NCBI GenBank assembly: GCA_963618055.1
Contig: CAVERI010000005.1
Location: forward strand, 1 to 64,000
Source of the DNA: SFHK01 sp963618055
Lineage (GTDB): Bacteria > Bacillota > Clostridia > Christensenellales > Aristaeellaceae
Direction: 5' to 3'
Length of the DNA: 64,000 nt
This document shows, one piece after another, positions 36,798 through 46,193 of the stretch (its first letter is position 1; each line of letters begins with the position of its first letter). Below the pieces are notes generated by a model. That model saw only the letters and a list, made by a program, of their open reading frames with translations, made no database searches and was not told the origin of the DNA. The translations under genes and the position numbers were made by a program.

Positions 36798-36822
36798 GGC
36801 TGCCCACTCCGGGCAGCCTTTT
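36798..36822 (+). terminator. terminator after Gfo/Idh/MocA gene
   Basis: GGCTGCCC (36798-36805), loop ACTCC, GGGCAGCC (36811-36818), then TTTT. Confidence 0.85.
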
Positions 36823-36862
36823 ACCTTGCCCCGACGCGGGTCGATTGAGGACGGACAAGAAA

Positions 36863-37390
36863 ATGAAATCCATGAAACTGAAAAATGAAATTCAAATAAC
36901 GCTGTTTGCCGTGCTTCTGGCGGTTTTCTCGTGGACGACGATACCCTTTGCCGTGCCGTTCACGCTGCAAACCTTCGGCGTGTACGTCGCGCTGATGCTG
37001 CTGGGTGGCAAAAAGGGCACGATTGCCATTGCGCTGTATATCCTGCTGGGCGCGGTGGGCATTCCGGTTTTTTCGGGCTTTAACAGCGGCATTGGCGCGC
37101 TGCTCGGCCCGACGGGCGGCTATATCTTCGGCTTTCTCGTAACGGGTCTGGTGTATATCCTGATGGAAAAGCAGACCTTCCGCTTCCGCGCGCCGGTTTC
37201 GCTGGCCATCGGCACGATTCTGTGCTACGCCTTCGGAACGATCTGGTTTGTGATCGTCTACAGCAATAAAACCGGCCCAATCAGCGTGTGGACGGCGCTT
37301 CTCAAGTGCGTAATTCCGTTCATCCTGCCGGACGCCGCGAAGCTGGCGCTGGCGTGCGTGGTTTCAAGGCGCGTAAAAAAGATTTTATAG
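36863..37390 (+). CDS. bioY: biotin transporter BioY (ECF S component)
   Basis: A 175-residue membrane protein that binds biotin and partners with the shared ECF transporter module. Hallmarks: VPFTLQTFGVYVALMLLGGKKG, YILLGAVGIPVFSGFNSGIGALLGPTGGYIFGF, and about six hydrophobic helices. The ATG at 36863 is chosen over a TTG at 36845; GAGGACGG lies upstream. It agrees with BirA in the same window lacking a repressor domain: biotin is salvaged. Confidence 0.95.
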   Translation: MKSMKLKNEIQITLFAVLLAVFSWTTIPFAVPFTLQTFGVYVALMLLGGKKGTIAIALYILLGAVGIPVFSGFNSGIGALLGPTGGYIFGFLVTGLVYILMEKQTFRFRAPVSLAIGTILCYAFGTIWFVIVYSNKTGPISVWTALLKCVIPFILPDAAKLALACVVSRRVKKIL

Positions 37391-37394
37391 GCAT

Positions 37395-37424
37395 AAAAAG
37401 AGGGGCGCGGCGCGTCCCTCTTTT
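37395..37424. terminator. bidirectional terminator between bioY and spo0A
   Basis: AAAAGAGGG and CCCTCTTTT arms flank a GC-rich loop; A and T runs on both sides let it serve both converging genes. Confidence 0.8.
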
Positions 37425-37426
37425 CA

Positions 37427-38197
37427 TCACGCGGTCTGGCGCATGGAGAGCTTGTCGGCAATCAGGGCGATAAACTCGCCGTTGGTCGGCTTGTCCTCGG
37501 CGGAAAAGACCTTGTAGCCATAGATTCGGTTCACGCTGTCCAGCCGTCCGCGGCTCCAAGCTACCTCAATCGCGTGGCGCATGGCGCGCTCCACCTTGCT
37601 GGGCGTGGTGGAGAAGCGGCGGGCAATGCCGGGGTACAGCTCCTTTGTGATGCGGTTGATCAGGTCGTGATTCTCCATCACCATCTTGACCGCCTCGCGC
37701 AGGTAGCCGTAGCCCTTAATGTGCGCGGGAATCCCGATGGAAAGAAACAGGTTCGTCACGCGCTCATCGACGCTCACGCCTGCCTGCGCGTCGGGTGCGG
37801 AGAGGCAGACGGGCGCGTCGTCCGCACGGGCGACTTCGAGAATGCGGGTATAGAGCATCTGCATGTCAAAGGGCTTGATCATGTAATAATCCGCGCCCAG
37901 CCGCATGGCGCGGCTGATGAAATCGTCCCGGGTCAATCCGGTGAGCATGATCACGTGCGGGCGCTTTGGAAGGTCGAGCCGCGCGAGCTGTTCCAGCGTC
38001 GAGAATCCGTCCAGCCGCGGCATCACAATGTCCAGCAGCAGCACGTCCGGGCACACGGACTGCACCATTTCCAGCGCTTCCACGCCGTCCTTCGCCATTC
38101 CGGCGATTTCAATCTCCGGCTTTCGTGAAAGGGAGTCGGCAATCAGGCGCAAAAGGGTCTGATTGTCGTCCGCCAGTAAAACGCTGATTCTGTTCAT
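37427..38197 (-). CDS. spo0A: sporulation master regulator Spo0A
   Basis: Response regulator of 256 residues that commits the cell to sporulation. The receiver domain has the acidic pocket (ADDN), the phospho-accepting Asp56 in LLLDIVMP, and MIKPF; a linker leads to the Spo0A-specific DNA-binding domain with the recognition helix region SKVERAMRHAIEVAWSRG and the C-terminal GEFIALIADKL. Length is normal. Its presence shows the organism can probably form endospores. AAAGGAT lies before the ATG. SpoIVB, the usual clostridial neighbour, is not adjacent. Confidence 0.98.
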   Translation of the reverse strand: MNRISVLLADDNQTLLRLIADSLSRKPEIEIAGMAKDGVEALEMVQSVCPDVLLLDIVMPRLDGFSTLEQLARLDLPKRPHVIMLTGLTRDDFISRAMRLGADYYMIKPFDMQMLYTRILEVARADDAPVCLSAPDAQAGVSVDERVTNLFLSIGIPAHIKGYGYLREAVKMVMENHDLINRITKELYPGIARRFSTTPSKVERAMRHAIEVAWSRGRLDSVNRIYGYKVFSAEDKPTNGEFIALIADKLSMRQTA

Positions 38198-38298
38198 ATC
38201 CCGTTCATCCTTTCGACTGCGGTATTTCGCTATATATCTATGCGTACCGCGCGCGTGTGATGCGCAATTCGCCGAAAAAGATAAAGAAAAAGCATAAA

Positions 38299-38327
38299 AA
38301 AGAGGAAGAGACGAAGCCCTTCCCGCT
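38299..38327 (-). terminator. weak terminator after Ig-like/NlpC-type gene
   Basis: Leftward GGAAGGG and CTCTTCC form a short stem with one mismatch, followed by TCTTTTTT. Confidence 0.5.
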
Positions 38328-38333
38328 TTTGAA

Positions 38334-40850
38334 TTACCATTTGTATCTGCGCGGATTGTAGCCGTCGCTGTAATAGTGCTCCGCCGTGTACACGCTGGTG
38401 GACACGGTGTTGATGCCCGGCTCCAGACCGCCCTGCTCGATGACGACGAATTCGTCGTGCGAGTCGCTCACGTAATACAGGAACATGACCACGTGGCCGC
38501 TGCGCACAATGATGTCGCCGGGGTACAGCTCGGCGCTCTTGGAGAGCGTCGTAAACAGGGTGGATTTGGCGAACACGCGCGTGTTCCAGTTTCCAATGCC
38601 GCTGGCGTTCACGCCGAAGTAGCACATGGCGACCATGGAGGAGCAGTCGTTGCCGCAATACTGGCCGCCGAGCAGGTTGTTCTGATTCAGAATGTAATAG
38701 CTGCCCTTCTTATAGTAGCGGTTTTCGCTGACGGCCTTGGCCGGCGTGTACAGGCGCTGCTTCGGGTAGTTGGTGGAGATATAGGGCATGCCATAGTACA
38801 TAATGCCGGGCTTAAAGTCCTTTGCGCCGTTTTCTGAATATGCCTCCTTCCAGTAGGGCTGACGGGTGAGCGTCATCCACGGGAACGAATACATGTTGAA
38901 CGCGGCGCTGACCAGACTGGAACGCTGGTTATAGTTTGTGCTGGAAATCTTGCCCTGCGCCTTCAGCGCGTCCAGCTCGCGAATGGCGGAGGTTTTCACG
39001 GCGCTGATCTTATTCATGTTGGTGGTGAGCTTTGCCACTGTCGTTCGGCGATCGGGCATAACCAGCGTGCGCGCCGGGTTGAGCACAGTGATTTTTATGC
39101 TGGCGGAAACGCTCGCGTCCAGCGTCGAATACACGCTGACCGTGGCCGTGCCTGCGCCGATGGCCTTCAGCTTGCCGTTTTTGTCTACGGTGACGACGGA
39201 GGTTTTGCTCGATTTCCAGCTGGCGGAGGGGTCGCATCCCTCCGGATAGGCGGTGAACGACAGCTGATAGGTTTCGCCGATGTTCAAATACATCGAGGTG
39301 CTTTCGAGAACGAATTCCTCCGGCAGGTAGCTGGAATACACGCGCAGCGTAAGCGCGGCGGTGACGCCGTTTTTCGCCGTGGCGTAAATCGTGACGACGC
39401 CCGCGCCGGTAGGCGTGACAAGGCCGTCCTGATCGACCATAGCGATCGACGGCGCGCTGCTCGACCACACGAGGGTTTTGTCCACCGCGCTGCTGGGCGA
39501 GAGGACAGCCGTGAACTGCGCGGTCTCATCCGGGTGCAGCGTAGTCTTATCCGTGGACAGGGTGATTTTTTCAATGCCCTGCTCGACCGTTACCTTATAG
39601 GAAGCCGTCGCGCCGCCCTGATCGTTCGCGGTCGCGAGAATGTCGCAGCTGCCGGCGGAGACCGCCGTGACCACGCCGTCCGCGCTGACCTTCGCGATTT
39701 TTTCATTGGAGGAAGACCAAACCACCGTCTTGTCGTCGGCGGTTTCCGGAAGCGCGGCGGCCGTCAGCGTCAGCGTTTCGCGCGTGAGCAGGCTGCCCTC
39801 GCGGCTCGCGGTCAACGTCAGCGATTCAACCGGGATGGCGGCGCGCATCGGATGCTCATATGCCACGCCGTCCGCCGCGGCGGTAATCGTGGCGGAGCCC
39901 TGCCGGAGCGCGCGCACGACGCCGAATTCATTTACGGAAAGAATGGTATCATCGGAGGACGTCCACGTGACCTGCGGATAGGATGCGTCGAGGGGAAGAA
40001 CGGAGACAGGCAGCACGGCCTGCTTGCCGACGAACAGGCTTTCGGGCGCGTCCGGAAGCTCGACGGAATCAACCGGAACGCACACCTCCACCGGGATACG
40101 GGTGACAACCTTGCCCTCGTCCTGCGTAGCGGTGGCGACGATAAAGGTGGAGCCGGTCTGAAGGCCAGTCGCGCTTCGCCCGGAGACGCGGACGATGGTG
40201 GGATCCTCGCTCACAAGCGTTACGGCGCGCGTTTCATCGGCGGACACGATTTGCTTGCTCTGGTCGATGTTCAGGCGGGACGCGTCCTCCACAAAGCGAA
40301 CCGGCTCGCCGACCTCAAAGGCCTTTTCAAACAGCTGGCTGGTTTCCACCCAGCGATGGCGCACATGCACGCGCACGTCATATACGCCGGTCTTCAGCAG
40401 GCGCGCCGTGGCGGTATTCGTATCGGCATAGCCGGTGTCGCAGCATACCGCGCCGTCCTTCAGAATTTCAAATCGATAGGAAAGGAACCATTCCACGCTC
40501 GTGGCCTTGGCCGAGAGGGTAAAATCCGCGTCCGGCGCGTGCCATGCGTCGGTTTCCAGCTGGATGTTTGTAATTTCCACGGATACAAACTGCCGCCCCG
40601 TTTCCGTGGCGAAGGCTTCCGCGGCTGTGCCGGGAAGGCCGTACACCGTAAAGCTGGCAGTTCCGAAGGCGTCGGGAGCAATCTCCTTCGCGGAGGCGGG
40701 AATGAATACTGCGTCCGCCTTTGCCGTGCCGGAAAAGGCCTCGGACTCAATCGAGGTTACGCCGTCTGGAACGGCCAGCACATCCGCATGCGCCGTGAAA
40801 ACAAGAAGCAGCAGACAGACCCACGCCAGTACCCGTGTCGGTTTCTTCAT
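38334..40850 (-). CDS. secreted Ig-like (BIG2) repeat protein with NlpC/P60-like C-terminus
   Basis: An 838-residue exported protein. A signal peptide (MKKPTRVLAWVCLLLLVFTAHA) is followed by a BspA-type leucine-rich-repeat remnant (VTSIESEAFSG, IPASAKEIAPDAFG), then bacterial Ig-like group 2 repeats, recognisable by recurring WSSSNEKIAKVSADGVVTA-type segments between about residues 190 and 570, and a C-terminal cysteine-peptidase-like region with CGNDCSSMV and GDIIVRSGHVVMF, the Cys and His placing of NlpC/P60 or CHAP enzymes. Probably binds and cuts peptidoglycan. Start at 40850 follows GGAGGG. Confidence 0.87.
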   Translation of the reverse strand: MKKPTRVLAWVCLLLLVFTAHADVLAVPDGVTSIESEAFSGTAKADAVFIPASAKEIAPDAFGTASFTVYGLPGTAAEAFATETGRQFVSVEITNIQLETDAWHAPDADFTLSAKATSVEWFLSYRFEILKDGAVCCDTGYADTNTATARLLKTGVYDVRVHVRHRWVETSQLFEKAFEVGEPVRFVEDASRLNIDQSKQIVSADETRAVTLVSEDPTIVRVSGRSATGLQTGSTFIVATATQDEGKVVTRIPVEVCVPVDSVELPDAPESLFVGKQAVLPVSVLPLDASYPQVTWTSSDDTILSVNEFGVVRALRQGSATITAAADGVAYEHPMRAAIPVESLTLTASREGSLLTRETLTLTAAALPETADDKTVVWSSSNEKIAKVSADGVVTAVSAGSCDILATANDQGGATASYKVTVEQGIEKITLSTDKTTLHPDETAQFTAVLSPSSAVDKTLVWSSSAPSIAMVDQDGLVTPTGAGVVTIYATAKNGVTAALTLRVYSSYLPEEFVLESTSMYLNIGETYQLSFTAYPEGCDPSASWKSSKTSVVTVDKNGKLKAIGAGTATVSVYSTLDASVSASIKITVLNPARTLVMPDRRTTVAKLTTNMNKISAVKTSAIRELDALKAQGKISSTNYNQRSSLVSAAFNMYSFPWMTLTRQPYWKEAYSENGAKDFKPGIMYYGMPYISTNYPKQRLYTPAKAVSENRYYKKGSYYILNQNNLLGGQYCGNDCSSMVAMCYFGVNASGIGNWNTRVFAKSTLFTTLSKSAELYPGDIIVRSGHVVMFLYYVSDSHDEFVVIEQGGLEPGINTVSTSVYTAEHYYSDGYNPRRYKW

Positions 40851-40926
40851 CGTGCACCCTCCGAATCGTTTCAAATGAAAAAGAGCAAACCTACCTTTGT
40901 ATAAGACGCATTTGATCCGGGAAAAG

Positions 40927-40955
40927 TTGCATGATTTTCAATTTTGTGGTATACT
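40927..40955 (+). promoter_or_regulatory. putative sigma-A promoter of parE-parC
   Basis: TTGCAT (40927-40932), 17-base spacer, TATACT (40950-40955), 29 bases before the start. Confidence 0.65.
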
Positions 40956-40984
40956 TATTTTTGATATTCGGATCGGAGGACATC

Positions 40985-42952
40985 ATGGCGAAGGAATACA
41001 AGGCAAAGGACATAACAATCCTTGAGGGGCTGGACGCGGTGCGCATGCGTCCCGGCATGTACATCGGCTCGACCGGCTCCCGGGGACTTCATCACATGGT
41101 CTGGGAGATCGTGGACAACGCGATCGACGAGGCATCCAACGGCTACGCAACCGAGATTTCCGTCACGCTAAAGAAGGACGGCTCCTGCGAGGTGTCGGAC
41201 AACGGCCGCGGCGTGCCCGTGGACATTCATCCGGTGCTGGGCGTTTCGGCGGTTGAGGTCGTCTATACCCAGCTGCACGCGGGCGGCAAGTTTGACGATA
41301 AAAACTACGCCTATTCCGGCGGCCTGCACGGCGTGGGCGCGTCGGTCGTCAACGCGCTCAGCGAGTGGATGACGGTGGATGTATATAAGGATTTCACGCA
41401 CTATCAGCAGAGGTTCGCGTCCGTCACAGACCCGCAGACCGGGAAGATCAAGTCCGGCCATCCGCTCGCGCCGCTGGCGAAGGTGGGCAACACTCGAAAG
41501 CGTGGCACGACCGTCACCTTTAAGCCGGACGGGCGCGTGTTTGAGGAAACGGTGTTCTCCGGAGACACGGTGCGCCGCCGCATTCGCGAGCTGGCGTATC
41601 TGAACCGCGGCGTGCGGTTCATATTTACCGACGAGCGCGTGAAGGACGCGGACGCGCGAACCGTGGAATTCTGCTACGAGGGCGGCCTGACCGACTTCGT
41701 GAAATATCTGAACGAAGAAAAGAATCCGATGACGGAGCCCATGTATTTCGAGGGCGACCAGAGCGGCATGCGCATCCGCGCCGCCATTCAGTACACGGAT
41801 TCGTATACCGAAAGCCTGTTTTCGTTTGTAAATAACATCCCGACCGCCGAGGGCGGCACGCATGAGACTGGCTTCAAGGCGGCGCTCACGAAGGTGTTCA
41901 ACGACTACGCCCGCAAAATCGGCGCGCTGAAGGAGAAGGACAACAACCTTTCCGGCGAGGATTTCCGCGAGGGCATGACGGCGGTGCTGGCTGTGAACGT
42001 CAAGAACCCGCAGTTTGAGGGGCAGACGAAGGGGCGGCTGGGCAACACCGAGGTGCGCCCCATCGTGGAGGCGTTCTTTACCGAGAAGCTGTCGGTGTAT
42101 CTGGAGGATTTGAAGCATCAGGACGCGGCGCAGCTGATACTGGACAAGGCCGTGAAGGCGGCCAAGGTGCGCGAGGCGGCGCGCAAGGCGCGCGACGTGG
42201 CGCGGCAGAAGAACGAGCTGGAGGCCGCGCCGTTGGTGGGCAAGCTATCATCCTGCACCGGGCGCGACGCGAAGCTCAACGAACTGTTCATCGTGGAGGG
42301 CGATTCGGCCGGCGGCAGCGCCAAGCAGGGGCGCGACCGTCGCTTTCAGGCGATTCTTCCGCTGCGCGGAAAGCCGCTGAACGCAGAGAAGAAGCGTCTG
42401 GATCAGGTGCTGGCGAACGAGGAAATCCGCTCGATGATCACCGCGCTGGGCACGGGCATCGGCGAGGACTTCGAGCTTTCGCATCTGAAATACAACAAGG
42501 TAATCATCCTGTCCGACGCCGATCAGGACGGCGCACACATCCGCGCGATTCTGCTCACGTTCTTCTATCGCTATATGCGCGAGCTGATCACCGATGGGCA
42601 TGTGTATATCGGCATGCCGCCGCTGTACAAGGTGGCGAAGGGCGAAAACGTGCAATATTGCTATGACGACAAGGAGCTTGCCGGCGCGCTCAAGAAGGTG
42701 GGCAAGGGCTACACGCTTCAGCGATACAAGGGTCTTGGCGAGATGAACCCGGAGCAGCTGTGGGAAACGACGATGAACCCCAACGGCCGCATGCTGATGC
42801 AGGTGTCCATCGAGGACAACGCCGAGGCCGAGCATATGGTCACGGTGCTGATGGGCGACAAGGTGGAGCCGCGCAAGGAATACATCTTCCAGTACGCGGA
42901 CTTCAACAAGAAGGATAATTTCGAGCCGGTTACGGCGGAAGGGAGCCGATAA
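40985..42952 (+). CDS. parE: type IIA topoisomerase subunit B (ParE-like)
   Basis: ATPase subunit of topoisomerase IV, 655 residues. GHKL motifs (DNAIDEASNG, DNGRGVPVD, GGLHGVGASVVNAL), the TOPRIM motif EGDSAGGSAKQGRDR and DADQDGAHI, and the C-terminal RYKGLGEMNPEQLWETTM are all present. GyrB and ParE are close relatives; I call ParE because the partner gene lacks the GyrA box. ATG 40985 follows GGAGGACATC. parC starts three bases after its stop. Confidence 0.92.
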   Translation: MAKEYKAKDITILEGLDAVRMRPGMYIGSTGSRGLHHMVWEIVDNAIDEASNGYATEISVTLKKDGSCEVSDNGRGVPVDIHPVLGVSAVEVVYTQLHAGGKFDDKNYAYSGGLHGVGASVVNALSEWMTVDVYKDFTHYQQRFASVTDPQTGKIKSGHPLAPLAKVGNTRKRGTTVTFKPDGRVFEETVFSGDTVRRRIRELAYLNRGVRFIFTDERVKDADARTVEFCYEGGLTDFVKYLNEEKNPMTEPMYFEGDQSGMRIRAAIQYTDSYTESLFSFVNNIPTAEGGTHETGFKAALTKVFNDYARKIGALKEKDNNLSGEDFREGMTAVLAVNVKNPQFEGQTKGRLGNTEVRPIVEAFFTEKLSVYLEDLKHQDAAQLILDKAVKAAKVREAARKARDVARQKNELEAAPLVGKLSSCTGRDAKLNELFIVEGDSAGGSAKQGRDRRFQAILPLRGKPLNAEKKRLDQVLANEEIRSMITALGTGIGEDFELSHLKYNKVIILSDADQDGAHIRAILLTFFYRYMRELITDGHVYIGMPPLYKVAKGENVQYCYDDKELAGALKKVGKGYTLQRYKGLGEMNPEQLWETTMNPNGRMLMQVSIEDNAEAEHMVTVLMGDKVEPRKEYIFQYADFNKKDNFEPVTAEGSR

Positions 42953-42955
42953 GAA

Positions 42956-45409
42956 ATGGCGAAAAAACCGATTCACGGCTCCTCCGAGCCGGTAAAGCCG
43001 GAGATCATCGTTCAGAAGCCGATGGAGACGGTGATGCACGAAAGCATGATGCCGTACTCCGAGCACGTCATTCTGGAACGCGCGCTGCCGCGCGTGGAGG
43101 ACGGTCTGAAGCCCGTCCAGCGGCGCATTCTGTTCACGATGCAGGAGCTTTCGCTTACGCCCGACAAGCCGTACAGAAAGTGCGCGCGCATCGTGGGCGA
43201 CTGTCTGGGAAAATATCACCCGCACGGCGATTCCTCCGTATACGGCGCGCTGGCGCGCATGGCGCAGCCGTTCGCGCTGCGCGCGCCGCTGGTGGATGGT
43301 CAAGGAAACTTCGGCTCCATCGACGGCGACAGTCCGGCGGCTATGCGATACACCGAAGCGCGCATGACGCCGATGGCGATGGAAATGCTGCGCGATATCG
43401 ACAAGGATACCGTGGGCTTCCATCTGAATTTCGACGATACGCAGAGGGAGCCCGATCTGCTGCCCGGCCGCTTCCCGAACCTGCTGGTAAACGGCGCGGA
43501 CGGCATTGCCGTGGGTCTGGCCACGAACATCCCGCCGCACAATCTGGGCGAGACGATCGACGGCGTGATCGCACAGATGGAGAACCCGGATATTACGACC
43601 CGGGAGCTGATGAAGTACATCCCCGCGCCGGACTTTCCGACCGGCGGCGTGCTCGCCTGTACGGACGAGCTGTATCAGGCCTACGAAACCGGGCGCGGCA
43701 AGATTCAGCTGCGCGCGAAGGTGGAAATTGAGAAGGGCAGCGCCGGGCGCACGCTTCTGGTCGTAACCGAGATGACGTATGGCAAGAACAAGGCGGCGGT
43801 GCTTGAGAAGATTTTAAGGCTCTCGGAGGAGAAGAAGGCGCTGTTCAGCGGCATCTACGACATCCGCGACGAAAGCGACCGCATGGGCATGCGCGCGGTA
43901 ATCGAGCTGAAAAAGGACGCGGACGTCGAGCGCACGCTGGCGGCACTGTATAAATACTCCGAGCTTCAGGATACCGTTGGCGTGAACATGGTAGCCATTG
44001 CCGACGGAAAGCCCATGCAGATGGGACTTAAAACGATTCTGGCGCACTACATTCGCCATCAGAAGGAGGTCGTAACCCGCAGAACGCGCTACGATCTCGA
44101 GCAGGCGCAGGCGCGGGCGCACATTCTGGAAGGTCTGATTATCGCCGTTGACAATCTGGACGAGGTCATTCGCCTGATTCGCGCCAGCAAAACGCCCAAG
44201 GAGGCGCGTGAACGCCTGATTGCGGCCTTCAGCCTTACGGAAATTCAGGCGCAGGCCATTCTGGACATGCGTCTTCAGCGCCTGACGAATCTCGAAATTC
44301 TGACGCTGCGCAACGAATACGCCGAGGTGCTCAAGCGCATCAAGTATCTGGAATCGATTCTGAAGAGCGAAAAGAAGCTGATTTCCGTGATTCGCGACGA
44401 GCTGATGGAGATTCGGGAGAAGTACGCCGACGCGCGCCGCACGCAGCTGGTCGGCGCTTTCGAGGAAGCCGAGATTGTGCCGGACGCGCCGGTGGCGGAC
44501 GAGGCGGTCGTTTACCTGACGCGCGCGGGCTTCGTCAAGCGCATGCAGCCGAAGCTGTTCGAGAAATCCGTGCAGAACGGAGAGATTCCGGTGGAGCCGC
44601 CGTACCGTTTCGCCTGCGAAACGACGGATAAGCTGCTGTTCTTTACCGATCTGGGCAGCTGCTACCCGGTGACCGTATCGCAGGTTCCCGAATGCCGCGC
44701 GAAGGATCGCGGTCTGCCGCTGGGCGGTCTGCTCGCGGGGCTTGAGAAGGGCGAAAACGTAGTTTCGCTTCTGTGCGTGAAGCCGTCGGACTTCAAGGGC
44801 GAGCTGCTGTTCGTCAGCCGCGGCGGCCTTGTGAAGCGCGTGGATATGGCGGAATACAGCATCAACCGCGCGCGCTTCGCCGCCACGGGACTGAAGGAAG
44901 GCGACCGCCTGCTTACGGTTCTGCGGCTTTCGGGCGAGAGCAGCCTTCTGTTGATCACGGAGCGGGGCATGGCCATTCACTTCAAGACCGCCGAGGTTTC
45001 GCTGATCGGCCGGACGGCCGCGGGCGTGAGGGGCATTGCGCTCGCGCCGGAGGACGGCGTCGGCTTCGTTCTTCCGAACGACGAGGAGGGCGAGGTGCTG
45101 CTGGTAAGCGATAAGGGCTTCATGAAGCGCTGCCTGCTGATCGATTTTGATTTGCAGGCGCGCGCGGGCAAGGGCGTGAAGTGCTTCGCGTTCCAGAAGA
45201 ACGGAACCAACGGCACGTGCGTATGCGCGGCTTTGCTTGTGAAGCAGCCGTTCGACTTCGCAGCCAAGCAGAAGTCCGGACAGGAAATGCCGCTGAACAC
45301 CAACGCAGTGCGTATCGAGCGCAGGGACAGCCGTGGATCCATGTACGCCATGTGCGTATTGGACGATACAGTCGAATTTGTGGAGAAAAACATTCAAAGG
45401 GGGAGCTAA
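42956..45409 (+). CDS. parC: type IIA topoisomerase subunit A (ParC-like) with non-acidic quinolone-pocket residue
   Basis: DNA breakage-reunion subunit of 817 residues. Catalytic Tyr132 lies in AAMRYTEARM, followed by the tower, coiled coil and a degenerate C-terminal beta-pinwheel. No GyrA-box (QRRGGKG) is visible, which supports topoisomerase IV. The quinolone-determining region reads HPHGDSSVYGALARMAQPF: Ser93 is kept (equivalent to E. coli GyrA Ser83) but Gly97 stands where Asp87 (GyrA) or Glu84 (ParC) is normal. The enzyme unlinks daughter chromosomes. Confidence 0.93.
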   Translation: MAKKPIHGSSEPVKPEIIVQKPMETVMHESMMPYSEHVILERALPRVEDGLKPVQRRILFTMQELSLTPDKPYRKCARIVGDCLGKYHPHGDSSVYGALARMAQPFALRAPLVDGQGNFGSIDGDSPAAMRYTEARMTPMAMEMLRDIDKDTVGFHLNFDDTQREPDLLPGRFPNLLVNGADGIAVGLATNIPPHNLGETIDGVIAQMENPDITTRELMKYIPAPDFPTGGVLACTDELYQAYETGRGKIQLRAKVEIEKGSAGRTLLVVTEMTYGKNKAAVLEKILRLSEEKKALFSGIYDIRDESDRMGMRAVIELKKDADVERTLAALYKYSELQDTVGVNMVAIADGKPMQMGLKTILAHYIRHQKEVVTRRTRYDLEQAQARAHILEGLIIAVDNLDEVIRLIRASKTPKEARERLIAAFSLTEIQAQAILDMRLQRLTNLEILTLRNEYAEVLKRIKYLESILKSEKKLISVIRDELMEIREKYADARRTQLVGAFEEAEIVPDAPVADEAVVYLTRAGFVKRMQPKLFEKSVQNGEIPVEPPYRFACETTDKLLFFTDLGSCYPVTVSQVPECRAKDRGLPLGGLLAGLEKGENVVSLLCVKPSDFKGELLFVSRGGLVKRVDMAEYSINRARFAATGLKEGDRLLTVLRLSGESSLLLITERGMAIHFKTAEVSLIGRTAAGVRGIALAPEDGVGFVLPNDEEGEVLLVSDKGFMKRCLLIDFDLQARAGKGVKCFAFQKNGTNGTCVCAALLVKQPFDFAAKQKSGQEMPLNTNAVRIERRDSRGSMYAMCVLDDTVEFVEKNIQRGS

Positions 45410-45411
45410 TC

Positions 45412-46137
45412 ATGGAATACGGACTTCAAATGTATTCGGTACGCGACATTACCAAGACGGATCTGGAGGGCGCGCTGAAGGCCGTCGCGGAGATGGGCTA
45501 CACGTATGTGGAGTTCGCGGGCTTTTTCGGCCACAGCGCGGAGGAGGTCAAGGGCTGGCTGGACAAGTACGGCCTGAAGGTCTCCGGAACGCATACCGGC
45601 CTTCACGAGCTGGACGAGGACTTCGAGGGCACGGTGAAGTATCACAAGACCATCGGCAACACCAATATCATCATTCCCGGCCACGACCTGAGATGCCAGA
45701 GCAAGATTGACAATTTTGTCGAGAAGGTCAACCGCTATCAGCCGCTGCTGGAAAAAGAGGGCATCTCGCTGGGCTACCACAACCATTCCCACGAGTTTAT
45801 TCCCAATGACGATGGCAGCGAGATTCACGAGCAGCTGGTCTATCGCACGAACATGAACATCGAAATCGATACCTTCTGGTATTTCAACGCCACGCACAAG
45901 AGCGCCGTTGGCATCATGGAGCGCCTGAAGGATCGCATCCGCGTGATTCACATTAAGGACGGCTTCATTGGCGGCGAGGGCAAGCCGCTGGGCTACGGCG
46001 AAGCGCCGGTGGCCGAGGTATACGCGAAGGCGGCGGAGATGGGCATCCTGATGGTGGTTGAGAGCGAAAGCCTGAAGCCGGACGGACTGACCGAAGCGCG
46101 CCAGTGCATTGAATTCCTCAAGTCGCAGGAGAAATAA
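45412..46137 (+). CDS. sugar phosphate isomerase/epimerase (xylose isomerase-like TIM barrel)
   Basis: A 241-residue AP-endonuclease-2/xylose-isomerase-type barrel (LQMYSVRDITK, YVEFAGFFGHS, SGTHTGLHEL, GYHNHSHEF with metal His and Glu, EIDTFWYF, IHIKDG, VVESES). Such enzymes epimerise or isomerise keto-sugars and inosose derivatives using a divalent metal. GGGGAGCTA precedes the ATG, two bases after the parC stop, yet the function is unrelated to parC. Exact substrate unknown. Confidence 0.9.
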   Translation: MEYGLQMYSVRDITKTDLEGALKAVAEMGYTYVEFAGFFGHSAEEVKGWLDKYGLKVSGTHTGLHELDEDFEGTVKYHKTIGNTNIIIPGHDLRCQSKIDNFVEKVNRYQPLLEKEGISLGYHNHSHEFIPNDDGSEIHEQLVYRTNMNIEIDTFWYFNATHKSAVGIMERLKDRIRVIHIKDGFIGGEGKPLGYGEAPVAEVYAKAAEMGILMVVESESLKPDGLTEARQCIEFLKSQEK

Positions 46138-46147
46138 TCGCCCCATA

Positions 46148-46183
46148 AGCAAAGCGCCGACGGACAGCCGCCGGCGTTTTGCT
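46148..46183. terminator. bidirectional terminator
   Basis: AGCAAAGCGCCG (46148-46159) pairs with CGGCGTTTTGCT (46172-46183), 11 of 12 bases, between converging genes. Confidence 0.75.
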
Positions 46184-46193
46184 TTCGATACAA

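Noticed and set aside
38211..38219. A possible Spo0A box (AGTCGAA on the leftward strand) before spo0A
   Set aside because: Only six of seven bases match and it lies between promoter region and start codon; too short to support.
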